Below are positions 41,676 through 49,908 of a stretch of 64,000 nucleotides of DNA, piece by piece. The notes under the pieces are model-generated. The model was not told the origin of the DNA, did no database searches, and saw only the letters and a list, made by a program, of their open reading frames with translations. The stretch's first letter is position 1; the number at the start of each line of letters is the position of its first letter. Source of the stretch: Spiro-02 sp964465155 (GTDB lineage: Bacteria; Spirochaetota; Spirochaetia; Sphaerochaetales; Sphaerochaetaceae); the NCBI GenBank assembly GCA_964465155.1, contig CAYXIH010000003.1:9874-73873 (forward strand), written 5' to 3'. The translations under genes and the position numbers were made by a program.

Positions 41676-42874
41676 TGTTTGAGAACCTCCTTGCCACCCA
41701 ACCACATATTGCCCAGAGACTTGCCAGCGAACTGCACAGCGGCAGCTTTCCCCAGTCGGTGCTGTTCACCGGGCCTGCCTATAGCGGCAGGATGACTGCG
41801 GCCATAGAAGTGGCCAGGGTCCTCTCATGCCAACAACACGGCGATGCGTTGTGCAATTGCCCCTCTTGCCAGCAATACCGTGAGCTGGAGAATACCAACA
41901 TGGTGATCGTTTCGGCACGTGACCACCAGAGCGTGGTCACCACAGCGCTTGCCAACTTCGAGCGCGGGCGCAACCAATCCTCAAGGATTTTCTTGATCAG
42001 GAGCATCCGGATCCTGCTGATGCAGTACCATGGGGCGCTGATGGAGAGTGCCACCACCAAGACATCCCAGGCATCGTACGAGAGTGCTTCCGAGATCAGC
42101 CGGATGCTCATCGAGCTTTCTTCCATGGATGACGATACAACTGAGGCAGCAGTCAAGAAGCTTGTAGGTTCCCTGCGCACCGCCATTGCCCCGCTGCTGC
42201 AGGCCTCGCGCAAGAATACAGCCGTGAACATAGGACAGATACGTGCCATCCAGGAGTGGACGACCATGACTTCGATGGAGAAGGTCCCCAGGATTGTGGT
42301 CATCGAGGCGTTGGAGCAGTCGACTGAAGGAGCCCGCAACAGCCTGTTGAAGATGCTGGAGGAACCACCGCAGGATGTCTATTTCATCCTCCTTACCGAA
42401 AATCCTGGAAGGATCATGCAGACCATTCTTTCGCGGGTGCGCAAGTACACATTCCCCCCGATTAGCCCTGCCTCCAAGGATTTGCTGTTGCGCGATGTAT
42501 TCCATGCGGGGGCAGGGAGCTTCGACTCCCTGCAGGGCTATTTCCTCAGCGGTGGCGGTGTGAATTGCGCCCAGCTTGAGCAGTTGTGCCGCAATTACCT
42601 TGACGGTGCCCTCTCACGGGCCGATTATTCATATGATGACCTGATGGCATTTGGGACAGAGGTGGAGAATTCCGGCCAGTTCGCCTTTGTCTGCTCACGC
42701 ATGATGGATATCCTCTCACAGATGGTCACACAGCACTTGGTAGGACCTTCGTTGGCCGGGAGCATGTTGGGTGAGGTAAACTCGATGTTCAACAAGTCGA
42801 TGGCTTTCAACCAAGGCAGGCGACTGACGCTGGAGGTACTCTACCAACACCTGCGGGAGCTGGCGGCACAATGA
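41672..42874 (+). CDS. holB: DNA polymerase III delta' subunit-like protein
   Basis: A 400-aa clamp-loader subunit. The N-terminal AAA+ fold keeps the delta' pattern: a Walker A relic without Lys (GPAYSGRMT), a Cys zinc cluster (C-x-C-x2-C, CNCPSC) near residue 60, and the sensor region IVVIEALEQSTEGARNSLLKMLEEPP, then LTENPGRIMQTILSRVRKYTF. Delta' does not bind ATP in most bacteria, which fits. An insertion of about 90 residues after the zinc region is longer than usual. It starts at the ATGATG overlapping the cvpA stop and shares ATGA with the kinase gene. Confidence 0.87.
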   Translation: MMFENLLATQPHIAQRLASELHSGSFPQSVLFTGPAYSGRMTAAIEVARVLSCQQHGDALCNCPSCQQYRELENTNMVIVSARDHQSVVTTALANFERGRNQSSRIFLIRSIRILLMQYHGALMESATTKTSQASYESASEISRMLIELSSMDDDTTEAAVKKLVGSLRTAIAPLLQASRKNTAVNIGQIRAIQEWTTMTSMEKVPRIVVIEALEQSTEGARNSLLKMLEEPPQDVYFILLTENPGRIMQTILSRVRKYTFPPISPASKDLLLRDVFHAGAGSFDSLQGYFLSGGGVNCAQLEQLCRNYLDGALSRADYSYDDLMAFGTEVENSGQFAFVCSRMMDILSQMVTQHLVGPSLAGSMLGEVNSMFNKSMAFNQGRRLTLEVLYQHLRELAAQ

Positions 42875-44091
42875 GCAAGATGATCAAGCGGGCAGTGGAC
42901 AAGGTCAACCAGATCGATCCGCTGCAGATAGCAAAGATCCTCAAGAAACAGTCGGAAGAGACGGAGTTGTACGAGACGGTACTCGACTCCCTCACCGACG
43001 GCATCATCATGACCGACAGCCAGCACAAGGTTCTCTATTCGAACACAGTCTCGAGAATTCTCCTTCCAATCAAGCGTTTCAAGAACAGCGATGACCTTCC
43101 TGTGCAGGACCAGATTGCAGATGAGGAAGTGGTGGCGTTCCTGCAGGAGTCATTTGCAAGCAGCAACCAACGGGTAGTCCCCGGGGAGTTCGTCTTTGGA
43201 AGCGGTGACAACCTGAGAACCGTCAGCGTCCAGGTTTCCGCCTTCAACGAGGACCGGGAATTTGCACCGCTGAACAAGGCTTCGTATACCCTGATCATTG
43301 CCAACGACATCACCGAGCGCAAGAAGGCGGAGGCACGTCTGAGGCGCAGCGAGAGCCTGGCTTCCCTCACACAGGCTGCAAGCGGCGTTGCCCATGATAT
43401 CAAGAATCCCTTGGCGTCGATTGGAATCCACCTGCAGCTGATGCGCAAGACGTTCGAGCGCAACACCACGTTGACGTTGGACCAGGCTTCCCATTTCCTG
43501 GATGTCATGCAGGAGGAAATAGACCGTCTCAACGGCATTGTGGTGGACTTCCTGTTTGCGGTGCGCCCGATGAACGTCCAGACTCGCCTGTTGAATCTCA
43601 ATGACCTGATGAAGCAACTATGTGAGTTCATCCGCCCTGAATACGAAAGCCATGGGATGTTCGTCGCCACTGACTTGCGGACGATCCCCAAGCTGCAGCT
43701 CGATGAGAATTTGATCAAGCAGGTGTTCTTCAACATGGCGACGAACAGCGAGGCTGCCATGCAGCCTGGTGGCAAGCTGACAGTCTCGACGAAGCTTGAT
43801 GGCAACAACGTCCTGCTGCGCTTCACCGATACAGGTGAGGGGATGACCCCCCAGACCCTTGCGAAGGTGTTTGAACCGTATTTCACTACGAAGGTGACGG
43901 GCACTGGCTTGGGGCTGACGATGGTCTACAAGGTGATCAAGGAACATGGTGGTGAGGTGTCTGTGGCCAGCACGGTCGGCCAGGGCACTTGCTTTACCTT
44001 CTCCCTGCCAGTACCGGCTGGGCAATGGCTGAGCCTGGACAAGAATGGAAACAACGACATACGGCTGCAAGCCGAGGAGATAGGCTCATGA
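42871..44091 (+). CDS. NtrB-like sensor histidine kinase
   Basis: A 406-aa cytoplasmic kinase without TM segments. The N-terminal helix and PAS domain (about 30-150; TVLDSLTDGIIMTDSQHKVLYSN) are followed by the HisKA box SGVAHDIKNPLASI with phosphoacceptor His175. The HATPase domain has an N-box variant NMATNSEAAM, then DTGEGM, FEPYFTTK and GTGLGL. Lacking membrane segments it should sense a cytoplasmic cue. It is coupled to its regulator by a 4-base overlap. The pair resembles NtrB/NtrC and the Hk2/Rrp2 pair of Borrelia; that comparison is by architecture, not by alignment. Confidence 0.9.
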   Translation: MSKMIKRAVDKVNQIDPLQIAKILKKQSEETELYETVLDSLTDGIIMTDSQHKVLYSNTVSRILLPIKRFKNSDDLPVQDQIADEEVVAFLQESFASSNQRVVPGEFVFGSGDNLRTVSVQVSAFNEDREFAPLNKASYTLIIANDITERKKAEARLRRSESLASLTQAASGVAHDIKNPLASIGIHLQLMRKTFERNTTLTLDQASHFLDVMQEEIDRLNGIVVDFLFAVRPMNVQTRLLNLNDLMKQLCEFIRPEYESHGMFVATDLRTIPKLQLDENLIKQVFFNMATNSEAAMQPGGKLTVSTKLDGNNVLLRFTDTGEGMTPQTLAKVFEPYFTTKVTGTGLGLTMVYKVIKEHGGEVSVASTVGQGTCFTFSLPVPAGQWLSLDKNGNNDIRLQAEEIGS

Positions 44092-45449
44092 AACGGACGA
44101 TACTCGTGGTGGATGACGAGAAGAATATCAGGGAAGGCCTTGGCATGGACCTCGATCTCGAGGGGTATTCTGTGATCTTGGCCTCCGATGGCTTGGAAGC
44201 CTGGAATATCATCAACAAACAGCAGGTGGACCTGGTGATCAGCGACATGCGGATGCCTGGTCTTTCTGGTACCGAGTTGCTCAAGAGGATCTATTCATCC
44301 TATCCAATGCTTCCTGTGGTGATGCTCACTGGCCATGGAACGATCGAGACGGCAGTCGAGGCAATGCGTGACGGGGCGGTGGACTTCCTCACCAAGCCCG
44401 TGAACCTTGACCGGCTGAACATGCTTGTCAAACGTTCCCTTGCCAACCGCGATCTGTATGACCAGCACCAACAGCTCAAGCAGGAGCTGGATGACATGAA
44501 GAAGAAGACCAAGGTCGAGCGTATCTTCGGCAAGAGCCAGAAGGTGATCAAGCTGATGGAACTCGTCCAGCAAGTTGCTCCCTCCAAGGCCTCGGTGCTG
44601 ATCACAGGGGAAAGCGGGGTGGGCAAGGAGCTCGTTGCAGATGCAGTGGTGGAGCTCTCGGCACGGGCGGACAAGCCGTTTGTCAAGGTCCATTGTGCCG
44701 CATTGTCGGCAGGCCTGCTCGAGAGCGAGCTCTTTGGGCATGAGAAGGGTTCCTTCACCGGTGCCGTTGCCCAAAAGAAAGGGCGGTTCGAACTTGCCAA
44801 CGGGGGTACCATCTTCCTGGATGAGATCGGGGAGATCGATGCTGCAACACAAGTGAAGCTGCTGCGTGTCCTGCAGGAAAAACAGTTTGAGCGGGTAGGT
44901 GGTGAGAATACCATCACCGTGGACGTGCGCGTGATCAGCGCCACCAACAGGAACCTCCAGGAGGAGATCGCCAACGGCCGGTTCCGTGAAGACCTCTATT
45001 ACCGGCTCAATGTCGTGCAGCTGGACGTTCCACCCCTGCGTGAGCGCAAGGATGACATCCCGCTGCTCATCACCGAGTTCCTGGACATGTTCAACAAGGA
45101 GAACAACAAGCACATCGAGGGGTTCAGTCCCCGTGCAAAGAATGCCTTGTACCGATATGATTGGCCGGGCAACATCCGTGAGCTACGCAACAGCATCGAG
45201 AGCGCCGTTGCCTTGTGCCGTACCAATGTCATTGAGCTGGAGGACTTGCCTCCAGCGGTGGCAAACAGCGAGAACGAGGCTCAGGTCAACTTGCCGGTGG
45301 GAATCACACTCGAGCAGGCGGAGAAGGAATTGATCGTCAACACCATTGCCCATTGCAGCGGGAACAAGTCAAAGGCAGCCGAGGTGCTGGGTATCGGTCG
45401 CAAGACCCTCCATAGAAAATTGCAGGAATATCAGATTGAACAAGAATGA
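44088..45449 (+). CDS. NtrC-family sigma-54 response regulator
   Basis: A 453-aa regulator. The receiver domain has the acidic pair near residues 9-11 and the phosphoacceptor Asp53 in ISDMRMPG. The AAA+ domain has Walker A GESGVGKE (174-181), GSFTGA (221-226, the sigma-54 contact loop, first Ala of GAFTGA replaced by Ser) and FLDEIGEI. The C-terminal Fis-type HTH reads GNKSKAAEVLGIGRKTLHRKL. It activates sigma-54 promoters. The nearest good one, at 48803, lies 3.4 kb downstream before a sigma-70-family gene. Start and overlap with the kinase give translational coupling. Confidence 0.94.
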   Translation: MKRTILVVDDEKNIREGLGMDLDLEGYSVILASDGLEAWNIINKQQVDLVISDMRMPGLSGTELLKRIYSSYPMLPVVMLTGHGTIETAVEAMRDGAVDFLTKPVNLDRLNMLVKRSLANRDLYDQHQQLKQELDDMKKKTKVERIFGKSQKVIKLMELVQQVAPSKASVLITGESGVGKELVADAVVELSARADKPFVKVHCAALSAGLLESELFGHEKGSFTGAVAQKKGRFELANGGTIFLDEIGEIDAATQVKLLRVLQEKQFERVGGENTITVDVRVISATNRNLQEEIANGRFREDLYYRLNVVQLDVPPLRERKDDIPLLITEFLDMFNKENNKHIEGFSPRAKNALYRYDWPGNIRELRNSIESAVALCRTNVIELEDLPPAVANSENEAQVNLPVGITLEQAEKELIVNTIAHCSGNKSKAAEVLGIGRKTLHRKLQEYQIEQE

Positions 45450-47544
45450 AGTTTCAGATGTCTTTGAGCACGACGGACCACTGAGCCGTTCGTTCAGCTC
45501 GTTCGAATACCGCGAAGGACAGCAGCAGATGGCATTGCTGGTATCTCAGGCCTATGAACAGCAAGCCATTGCCGCCATTGAGGCAGGAACAGGCATCGGC
45601 AAGTCCTTTGCCTACCTGGTCCCTGCCCTGATGCAGGCCTTGGAGAATCCAGAAGAGCGCACTGTCATCGCAACCGCTACGATCAACTTGCAAAAGCAGT
45701 TGTTCGAAAAGGACATCCCCCAGCTGTTCAAGGCGCTGGGTGTCAGTTGTCCCGTGGCATTGGTGGTGGGGAGGGGAAACTACCTCTGCATCAACCGCCT
45801 TGAGGAGTATTTGGAGAACTACCGCCTCATGGCGATGGACCCCAACTCCGAAGTGGGGATGCTCTCCCATTGGTCACATGAGACACAGACAGGACTGAAG
45901 GCAGACCTGCCGTTCAACCTCCCTGCTAATATATGGGGAGAGATCAATTGTGACCCGGACTTCTGCTCCATGGGGAAATGCCCATACTTCTCCGACTGTT
46001 TCCTGATGAAGTCCCGTCGCAAGGCATCGGCTGCAAAGATCATCGTCACCAACCACCACATGATGTTCACCGATGCGCGCAAGAGGTTGGATGACGACGT
46101 CCCGTTCACCGAGGAATCGATCCTCCCCGCCTACCAGCATCTGGTCATCGACGAGGCTCACAACATCGAGAAGAATGCCACTGAGTACTTCACCGGGGTA
46201 TACAGCGGGGAGGAACTACACCGTCAGCTGTGGTTCCTCAACCATAAGCGTGGGGGACGCTCCAAAAGCCTGCTTGAGGAGTTGGCTCCCTACAATATCG
46301 AGCCGGGCTTGGTGGATACCATCCTTGACCAGATCAACTTGCTCGAGCAGCAGATCGTTGCATTGGAGCAATACCTCATTTCTTGGCTGAATGGACTCAA
46401 GGTCAAATCCCTGTGGGTCAAGGTGGAACAACAGTCCTTGTTGAAGGATTTCATCCCCCTGGCACACAATGTCGCGGCGACAGCATCTCGGTTGAACGCC
46501 TCCTGCATCCGCTTGATCGAACACAACAATGCACCCGAGGAGCTGGACAACCGCATGCATGAGCTGCAAGTCCATGCGCACAGGGTCCAGCTTGCCGCAG
46601 ATGTGCTCAATGACTTCCAGGATTTCAGCAAATGGGGTGATGACGTGCATTGGATCAATGTGGAGACGAAGGGGCGCAACAAGGAAGTGCATGCTTCGGT
46701 ACTCATCAGCCCTTTGTCGATAGCAGAACAGCTTCGGCTAGCCATCTACGAGAAACTCTCCACGGTGGTATGCACCTCCGCGACCCTGACATTGGGGGAT
46801 GATTTTGGATATTGGACTTCCCGTGTCGGGCTTCCCCCGGCAGGCAAGCGGAAGTTCATCAAGGGGACGTTTGAATCCCCGTTTGACTATGAGCACCGCC
46901 TGATGCTCCTCACCCCGGTGGATGCCCCTGAGTATCTGCGGGCCAAGCAGCAGGAGTTCGTCGACTATGCCGCTGCAACTGTATCGAAATCGGTACAATC
47001 TGCCGGTGGTGGTTCACTGGTGCTCTTTACTTCGTATGAGATGCTCAAGACGGTGAGGAACCTGATAGGGCCCGAACTGCAGAAGCTGGGGTATACCGTC
47101 CTGTCGCAGGACAATGGGGAACGCACTTGGCTGCTGGACCGGTTCAAGAACGAACGGGACAGCATCCTGTTTGCGACCGACAGCTTCTGGGAAGGTGTGG
47201 ATGCCCCCGGAGACACCCTGCGCCTGGTCATTATCGTGAAGCTGCCCTTCAGGGTCCCCGACGATCCTGTATTCAAGGCCCGCCAGGAGCTTCTTGAGAA
47301 GGAGAACAAGAGTGGGTTCTTCTTTCTTGCATTGCCTGAGGCAACGATGAAGCTCAAGCAGGGGTTTGGGCGGCTGATGCGCAGCACGATCGACTATGGG
47401 GTCGTCATGATCCTCGATTCCCGGGTCGTCAACAAAGGGTATGGGATGTTCATGCTCAATGCACTGCCACCCAGCTATCATCCGGAAACCGAGACAGGCA
47501 CGATGTCCGACAAGATTGAGTCGTTCCTGTTCGCCCGTCACTGA
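45436..47544 (+). CDS. dinG: DinG-type iron-sulfur superfamily 2 helicase
   Basis: A 702-aa XPD-like 5'-3' DNA helicase. Walker A is AIEAGTGIGKS near residue 50. Four Cys that hold a 4Fe-4S cluster are visible (NYLCINR, CDPDFCSMGKCPYFSDC; one spare), followed by IIVTNHHMMF and the DEAH box VIDEAHNIE. The second half shows CTSATLTLG, FWEGVDAPGDTLRLVIIVKLPF and GRLMRSTIDYGVVMILDSR. The start is a TTG at 45436 with AGGA 8 bases upstream, overlapping the regulator gene by 14 bases. It probably unwinds R-loops or recombination intermediates. A terminator follows. Confidence 0.9.
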   Translation: MNKNEVSDVFEHDGPLSRSFSSFEYREGQQQMALLVSQAYEQQAIAAIEAGTGIGKSFAYLVPALMQALENPEERTVIATATINLQKQLFEKDIPQLFKALGVSCPVALVVGRGNYLCINRLEEYLENYRLMAMDPNSEVGMLSHWSHETQTGLKADLPFNLPANIWGEINCDPDFCSMGKCPYFSDCFLMKSRRKASAAKIIVTNHHMMFTDARKRLDDDVPFTEESILPAYQHLVIDEAHNIEKNATEYFTGVYSGEELHRQLWFLNHKRGGRSKSLLEELAPYNIEPGLVDTILDQINLLEQQIVALEQYLISWLNGLKVKSLWVKVEQQSLLKDFIPLAHNVAATASRLNASCIRLIEHNNAPEELDNRMHELQVHAHRVQLAADVLNDFQDFSKWGDDVHWINVETKGRNKEVHASVLISPLSIAEQLRLAIYEKLSTVVCTSATLTLGDDFGYWTSRVGLPPAGKRKFIKGTFESPFDYEHRLMLLTPVDAPEYLRAKQQEFVDYAAATVSKSVQSAGGGSLVLFTSYEMLKTVRNLIGPELQKLGYTVLSQDNGERTWLLDRFKNERDSILFATDSFWEGVDAPGDTLRLVIIVKLPFRVPDDPVFKARQELLEKENKSGFFFLALPEATMKLKQGFGRLMRSTIDYGVVMILDSRVVNKGYGMFMLNALPPSYHPETETGTMSDKIESFLFARH

Positions 47545-47553
47545 GACATAGCA

Positions 47554-47576
47554 AAGGCCTCCGAAACGGAGGCCTT
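47554..47576. terminator. Bidirectional hairpin between dinG and groES
   Basis: A perfect 10-bp inverted repeat (AAGGCCTCCG/CGGAGGCCTT) with an AAA loop lies between two convergent stops. T-runs are short on both strands, but position and stem strength make a shared terminator likely. Confidence 0.78.
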
Positions 47577-47595
47577 GCTTGTGTGCCGACGTCGC

Positions 47596-47862
47596 TTACT
47601 CGACGATGGCGAGGATGTCTGCTGCTGCAAGAATCAGGTATTCGACTCCGTCAGCCTTGACACTGGTTCCTGCATACTTGTCATGCAGTACCTTGTCACC
47701 GACCTTGACTTTGATGGCTTCGGTGTCGTCGCCGATTGCAACGACGGTCGCAATCTGTGTCTTTTCCTGTGCGGTTTGGGGAATGAAGATTCCGCTTGCG
47801 GTCTTTTCCTGGACCTCTTCCATCTGTACGAGAACTCTGTCAGCCAAAGGTTTGATTGTCAT
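47596..47862 (-). CDS. groES: Co-chaperonin GroES
   Basis: An 88-aa heptameric lid of the GroEL chaperonin. MTIKPLADRVLVQ opens the protein. The mobile loop EKTASGIFIPQTAQEK and the roof-to-C-terminal stretch KVGDKVLHDKYAGTSVK, then YLILAAADILAIVE, are all standard. The start at 47862 has AAGGAG 7 bases upstream; the ATG at 47868 would be too close to it. No groEL is adjacent and I see no CIRCE element upstream, so it is probably not under HrcA. A weak sigma-54-like site on the minus strand (47967-47983) was not strong enough to list. Confidence 0.95.
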   Translation of the reverse strand: MTIKPLADRVLVQMEEVQEKTASGIFIPQTAQEKTQIATVVAIGDDTEAIKVKVGDKVLHDKYAGTSVKADGVEYLILAAADILAIVE

Positions 47863-47994
47863 GTCCATGCTCCTTATATCATGCTTGTGCGCTATTGCTC
47901 GCAACTGGCAGGGAGTGTGTCATATTGTCCCTGCATGTGCACTAATATAGTAAAATCAGTGGAATATGGCAAGCAACAAGCCTAAAATGGGGCT

Positions 47995-48009
47995 GTGTCA
48001 TTTTGACCC
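47995..48009. repeat. 15-bp palindromic motif, copy 2
   Basis: GTGTCATTTTGACCC, a GNGTCA-N3-TGACNC palindrome between groES and the unknown gene at 48119. Confidence 0.6.
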
Positions 48010-48118
48010 CTGTGCACTTTTGTCCAATCTGTGAAAAAATTGCATTTTTTTAGTTGTCTCCTTGTATACAGGTGAGTATATTCCAATCGAAGATTCAGGA
48101 CCAACTTGGAGAATAACG

Positions 48119-48616
48119 ATGAATAACTTGCACCCAGCCCAACAACAACGGAAAAAACAGCATCAAAAAGACTTGCACAATGCTGATTGGTTCTACCGCA
48201 TGGGCAAGAGCTTTGCAAAAGCTGGAAATATAGAGCATACGCTTCGTTGTTTCAACGATGCGTTCTTCGTTCGCGGACATGAGCCGGATTGCTGTTGCGA
48301 CAACGAATGGAAAAGGTTCCATGATATACAGTTCTCGATCTACTTGCTGGGAAAGAAGCGCCTGTGCATCAGTCTTCCGGAAGGTGACATGATCCATGAT
48401 ATCATCCACATGAAGTGGCTGGAGATCCAACAGGACCTGCAGCATAGTCCATTTGGCTTTGCCACCGAGAATACCAGCGAATGGTACAAGACTGTCAAGA
48501 TTGATTTTCCCTGGGAGCTGTGCGACGAGGAAATCATGGACATTTCGATGAATTGTGACGATATTGGTGCAAATAGACACGTTGCAAACGGTACATTCGA
48601 GATGATCGGGCGGTAA
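48119..48616 (+). CDS. Uncharacterised protein near the sigma-54-controlled sigma factor
   Basis: I do not recognise this 165-aa cytoplasmic protein. A charged, Gln-rich start (HPAQQQRKKQHQKDLHN) is followed by one TPR-like helix pair (WFYRMGKSFAKAGNIEHTLRCFNDAFF). A CCC triplet in HEPDCCCDNEW and an acidic C-terminal half come after. No signal peptide or TM segment is seen. The ATG at 48119 follows GGAG; the frame extends to a TTG at 48062. It lies between two intergenic regions holding the same palindrome, and just upstream of the sigma factor gene. A regulatory role is inferred from context only. Confidence 0.65.
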   Translation: MNNLHPAQQQRKKQHQKDLHNADWFYRMGKSFAKAGNIEHTLRCFNDAFFVRGHEPDCCCDNEWKRFHDIQFSIYLLGKKRLCISLPEGDMIHDIIHMKWLEIQQDLQHSPFGFATENTSEWYKTVKIDFPWELCDEEIMDISMNCDDIGANRHVANGTFEMIGR

Positions 48617-48617
48617 T

Positions 48618-48632
48618 GGGTCAGAATGACCC
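48618..48632. repeat. 15-bp palindromic motif, copy 3
   Basis: GGGTCAGAATGACCC, a perfect 6-bp-arm palindrome directly after the unknown gene's stop and about 170 bp upstream of the sigma-54 promoter. Confidence 0.7.
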
Positions 48633-48657
48633 GTTGTACGGCCAAATTTTGACAAGT

Positions 48658-48672
48658 GTGTCATTTTGATAC
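48658..48672. repeat. 15-bp palindromic motif, copy 4
   Basis: GTGTCATTTTGATAC lies 40 bp after copy 3 and about 130 bp upstream of the sigma-54 promoter at 48803. A pair of sites at this distance is typical of enhancer-binding protein sites. Confidence 0.65.
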
Positions 48673-48802
48673 TTTTTGAGTCAGTTTGGGGGTGATTCTG
48701 ACATGAAGAAAACCTTGTCGGAATCACCAGAAAAAAGTTTTACATTGCTATCCAGCTGTAAATCAAAGAGATAGCTGAAGCAAGACACATCAATACAATT
48801 GT

Positions 48803-48820
48803 TTGGCATGGAAATTGCTT
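48803..48820 (+). promoter_or_regulatory. Sigma-54 (-24/-12) promoter of the sigma-70-family gene
   Basis: TTGGCAT-N5-TTGCT (TGGCAT 48804-48809, TTGCT 48815-48819) matches the consensus with GG and GC correctly spaced. Transcription should start near 48830, about 20 bases before the ATG. It is nearly identical to the promoter at 18441, which also reads TGGCATGGAA. Confidence 0.9.
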
Positions 48821-48850
48821 AGTTGGATGTATATCCCAAGGAGGACGTAC

Positions 48851-49729
48851 ATGTCAAACCAGCAGACAATGTTGAACAACGAAAGCTCGAATGATTTCTA
48901 TGAAGAGGCCAACATCCTCTCCCTCTACCTGAAGGAAATCAATCGGATACCCATGATGACCAGGGATGAAGAATTCCGCCTGGCCAAGCTTGCCCAGCGT
49001 GGCAGCGAGTTTGCACGCAACCGTATGGTTGAGGCAAATCTCAGGTTCGTAGTCAACATTGCAAAGAAATACCAGAACCAAGGTCTTCCCCTCATAGACT
49101 TGATCAACGAAGGCAATATCGGCCTGATGAACGCACTTGAGAAGTTTGATCCGGACAAAGGCTACCACTTCATCTCCTATGCAGTGTGGTGGATTCGTCA
49201 GGCCATCCTCAAGGCGATTTGCGAGAAGAGCCGCACCGTCCGTCTCCCCCTGAACAGGGCCAATGAACTGATGCAGATCCAGAAGGCACAGAAGGAACTG
49301 ATGCATGAGAACGGAGAGGATCCGAGCATGGAGGAGATTGGTGCCCTGACCCAGCTCAACCCCGCACACGTCGCCGACCTCATTGCTATCAGCAAGGAGA
49401 TGATCAGCTTGGATGCCCCTGTGTACAGCGACACTGGCAACAGCAACGTTGGCGATTATATTGAAGATGGATCGCAGGATCCCGACGCAGTGCTCATGGA
49501 TGGCTCGCTCAAGGAAGACATCAATACCGTCTTGGCTACTTTGTCTGACAAGGAGCGTGAGATCATCGAGCTGAGATATGGCCTCAACGGCCAGAACCCC
49601 ATGTCCCTCAAGGAAATTGGCGAGCTCTACAACTTGACCAAGGAGCGTATCCGTCAGATTGAGAAAAAGGCTCTCGAGCGGATGAAGCACCCGTCTCGCT
49701 CCAAGATCTTGGAGAGTTACACCGCTTAG
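48851..49729 (+). CDS. Short sigma-70-family RNA polymerase sigma factor (group 1/2)
   Basis: A 292-aa sigma factor with regions 1.2 to 4.2 but no region 1.1 or non-conserved insert. It has LYLKEINRIPMMTRDEEFRLA (1.2), VEANLRFVVNIAKKYQNQGLPLIDLINEGNIGLM (2.1-2.2), FISYAVWWIRQAI (2.3-2.4), region 3 and a full region 4 (LSDKEREIIELRYGL, LKEIGELYNLTKERIRQIEKKAL). The ATG at 48851 has CAAGGAGG upstream. Because its promoter is sigma-54 type, it is more likely an RpoS-like alternative factor than the housekeeping one. The symbol is left empty, since rpoS versus rpoD cannot be decided from sequence alone. Confidence 0.92.
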   Translation: MSNQQTMLNNESSNDFYEEANILSLYLKEINRIPMMTRDEEFRLAKLAQRGSEFARNRMVEANLRFVVNIAKKYQNQGLPLIDLINEGNIGLMNALEKFDPDKGYHFISYAVWWIRQAILKAICEKSRTVRLPLNRANELMQIQKAQKELMHENGEDPSMEEIGALTQLNPAHVADLIAISKEMISLDAPVYSDTGNSNVGDYIEDGSQDPDAVLMDGSLKEDINTVLATLSDKEREIIELRYGLNGQNPMSLKEIGELYNLTKERIRQIEKKALERMKHPSRSKILESYTA

Positions 49730-49752
49730 TATTTGCAGAAATTTGTCCGACG

Positions 49753-49787
49753 AGAAACCGTCTGTCCCACGCAGGCGGTTTCCTTGT
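49753..49787 (+). terminator. Terminator after the sigma factor gene
   Basis: A GAAACCG/CGGTTTC stem with inner pairing (CTG/CAG region) is followed by CTTGTATT. The T-run is broken, so strength is uncertain. Confidence 0.65.
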
Positions 49788-49908
49788 ATTCTAGGGGTGT
49801 AAAAATGAAACAATGTTCCATAACCACGAAATAACTATCTTGAGTGAAATAATTTGGATTATATTTCCTTGTTTTCACATTTCTTTGATTCACACCACTT
49901 TCTGAACA

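Noticed and set aside
47967..47982. Second sigma-54-like site, plus strand (TGGCAAGCAACAAGC)
   Set aside because: GG and GC are correctly spaced but the -12 half reads AAGC rather than TTGC, and a start there would fall on the palindrome at 47995. The same bases give an equally weak match on the other strand.
47863..48060. CIRCE heat-shock element upstream of groES
   Set aside because: I looked for TTAGCACTC-N9-GAGTGCTAA and found only an unrelated CAGGGA/TCCCTG inverted repeat at about 47909-47932.
48062..48118. TTG start at 48062 for the unknown gene at 48119
   Set aside because: The ATG at 48119 has a GGAG site at good distance, and the upstream codons lie in AT-rich sequence with promoter-like features.
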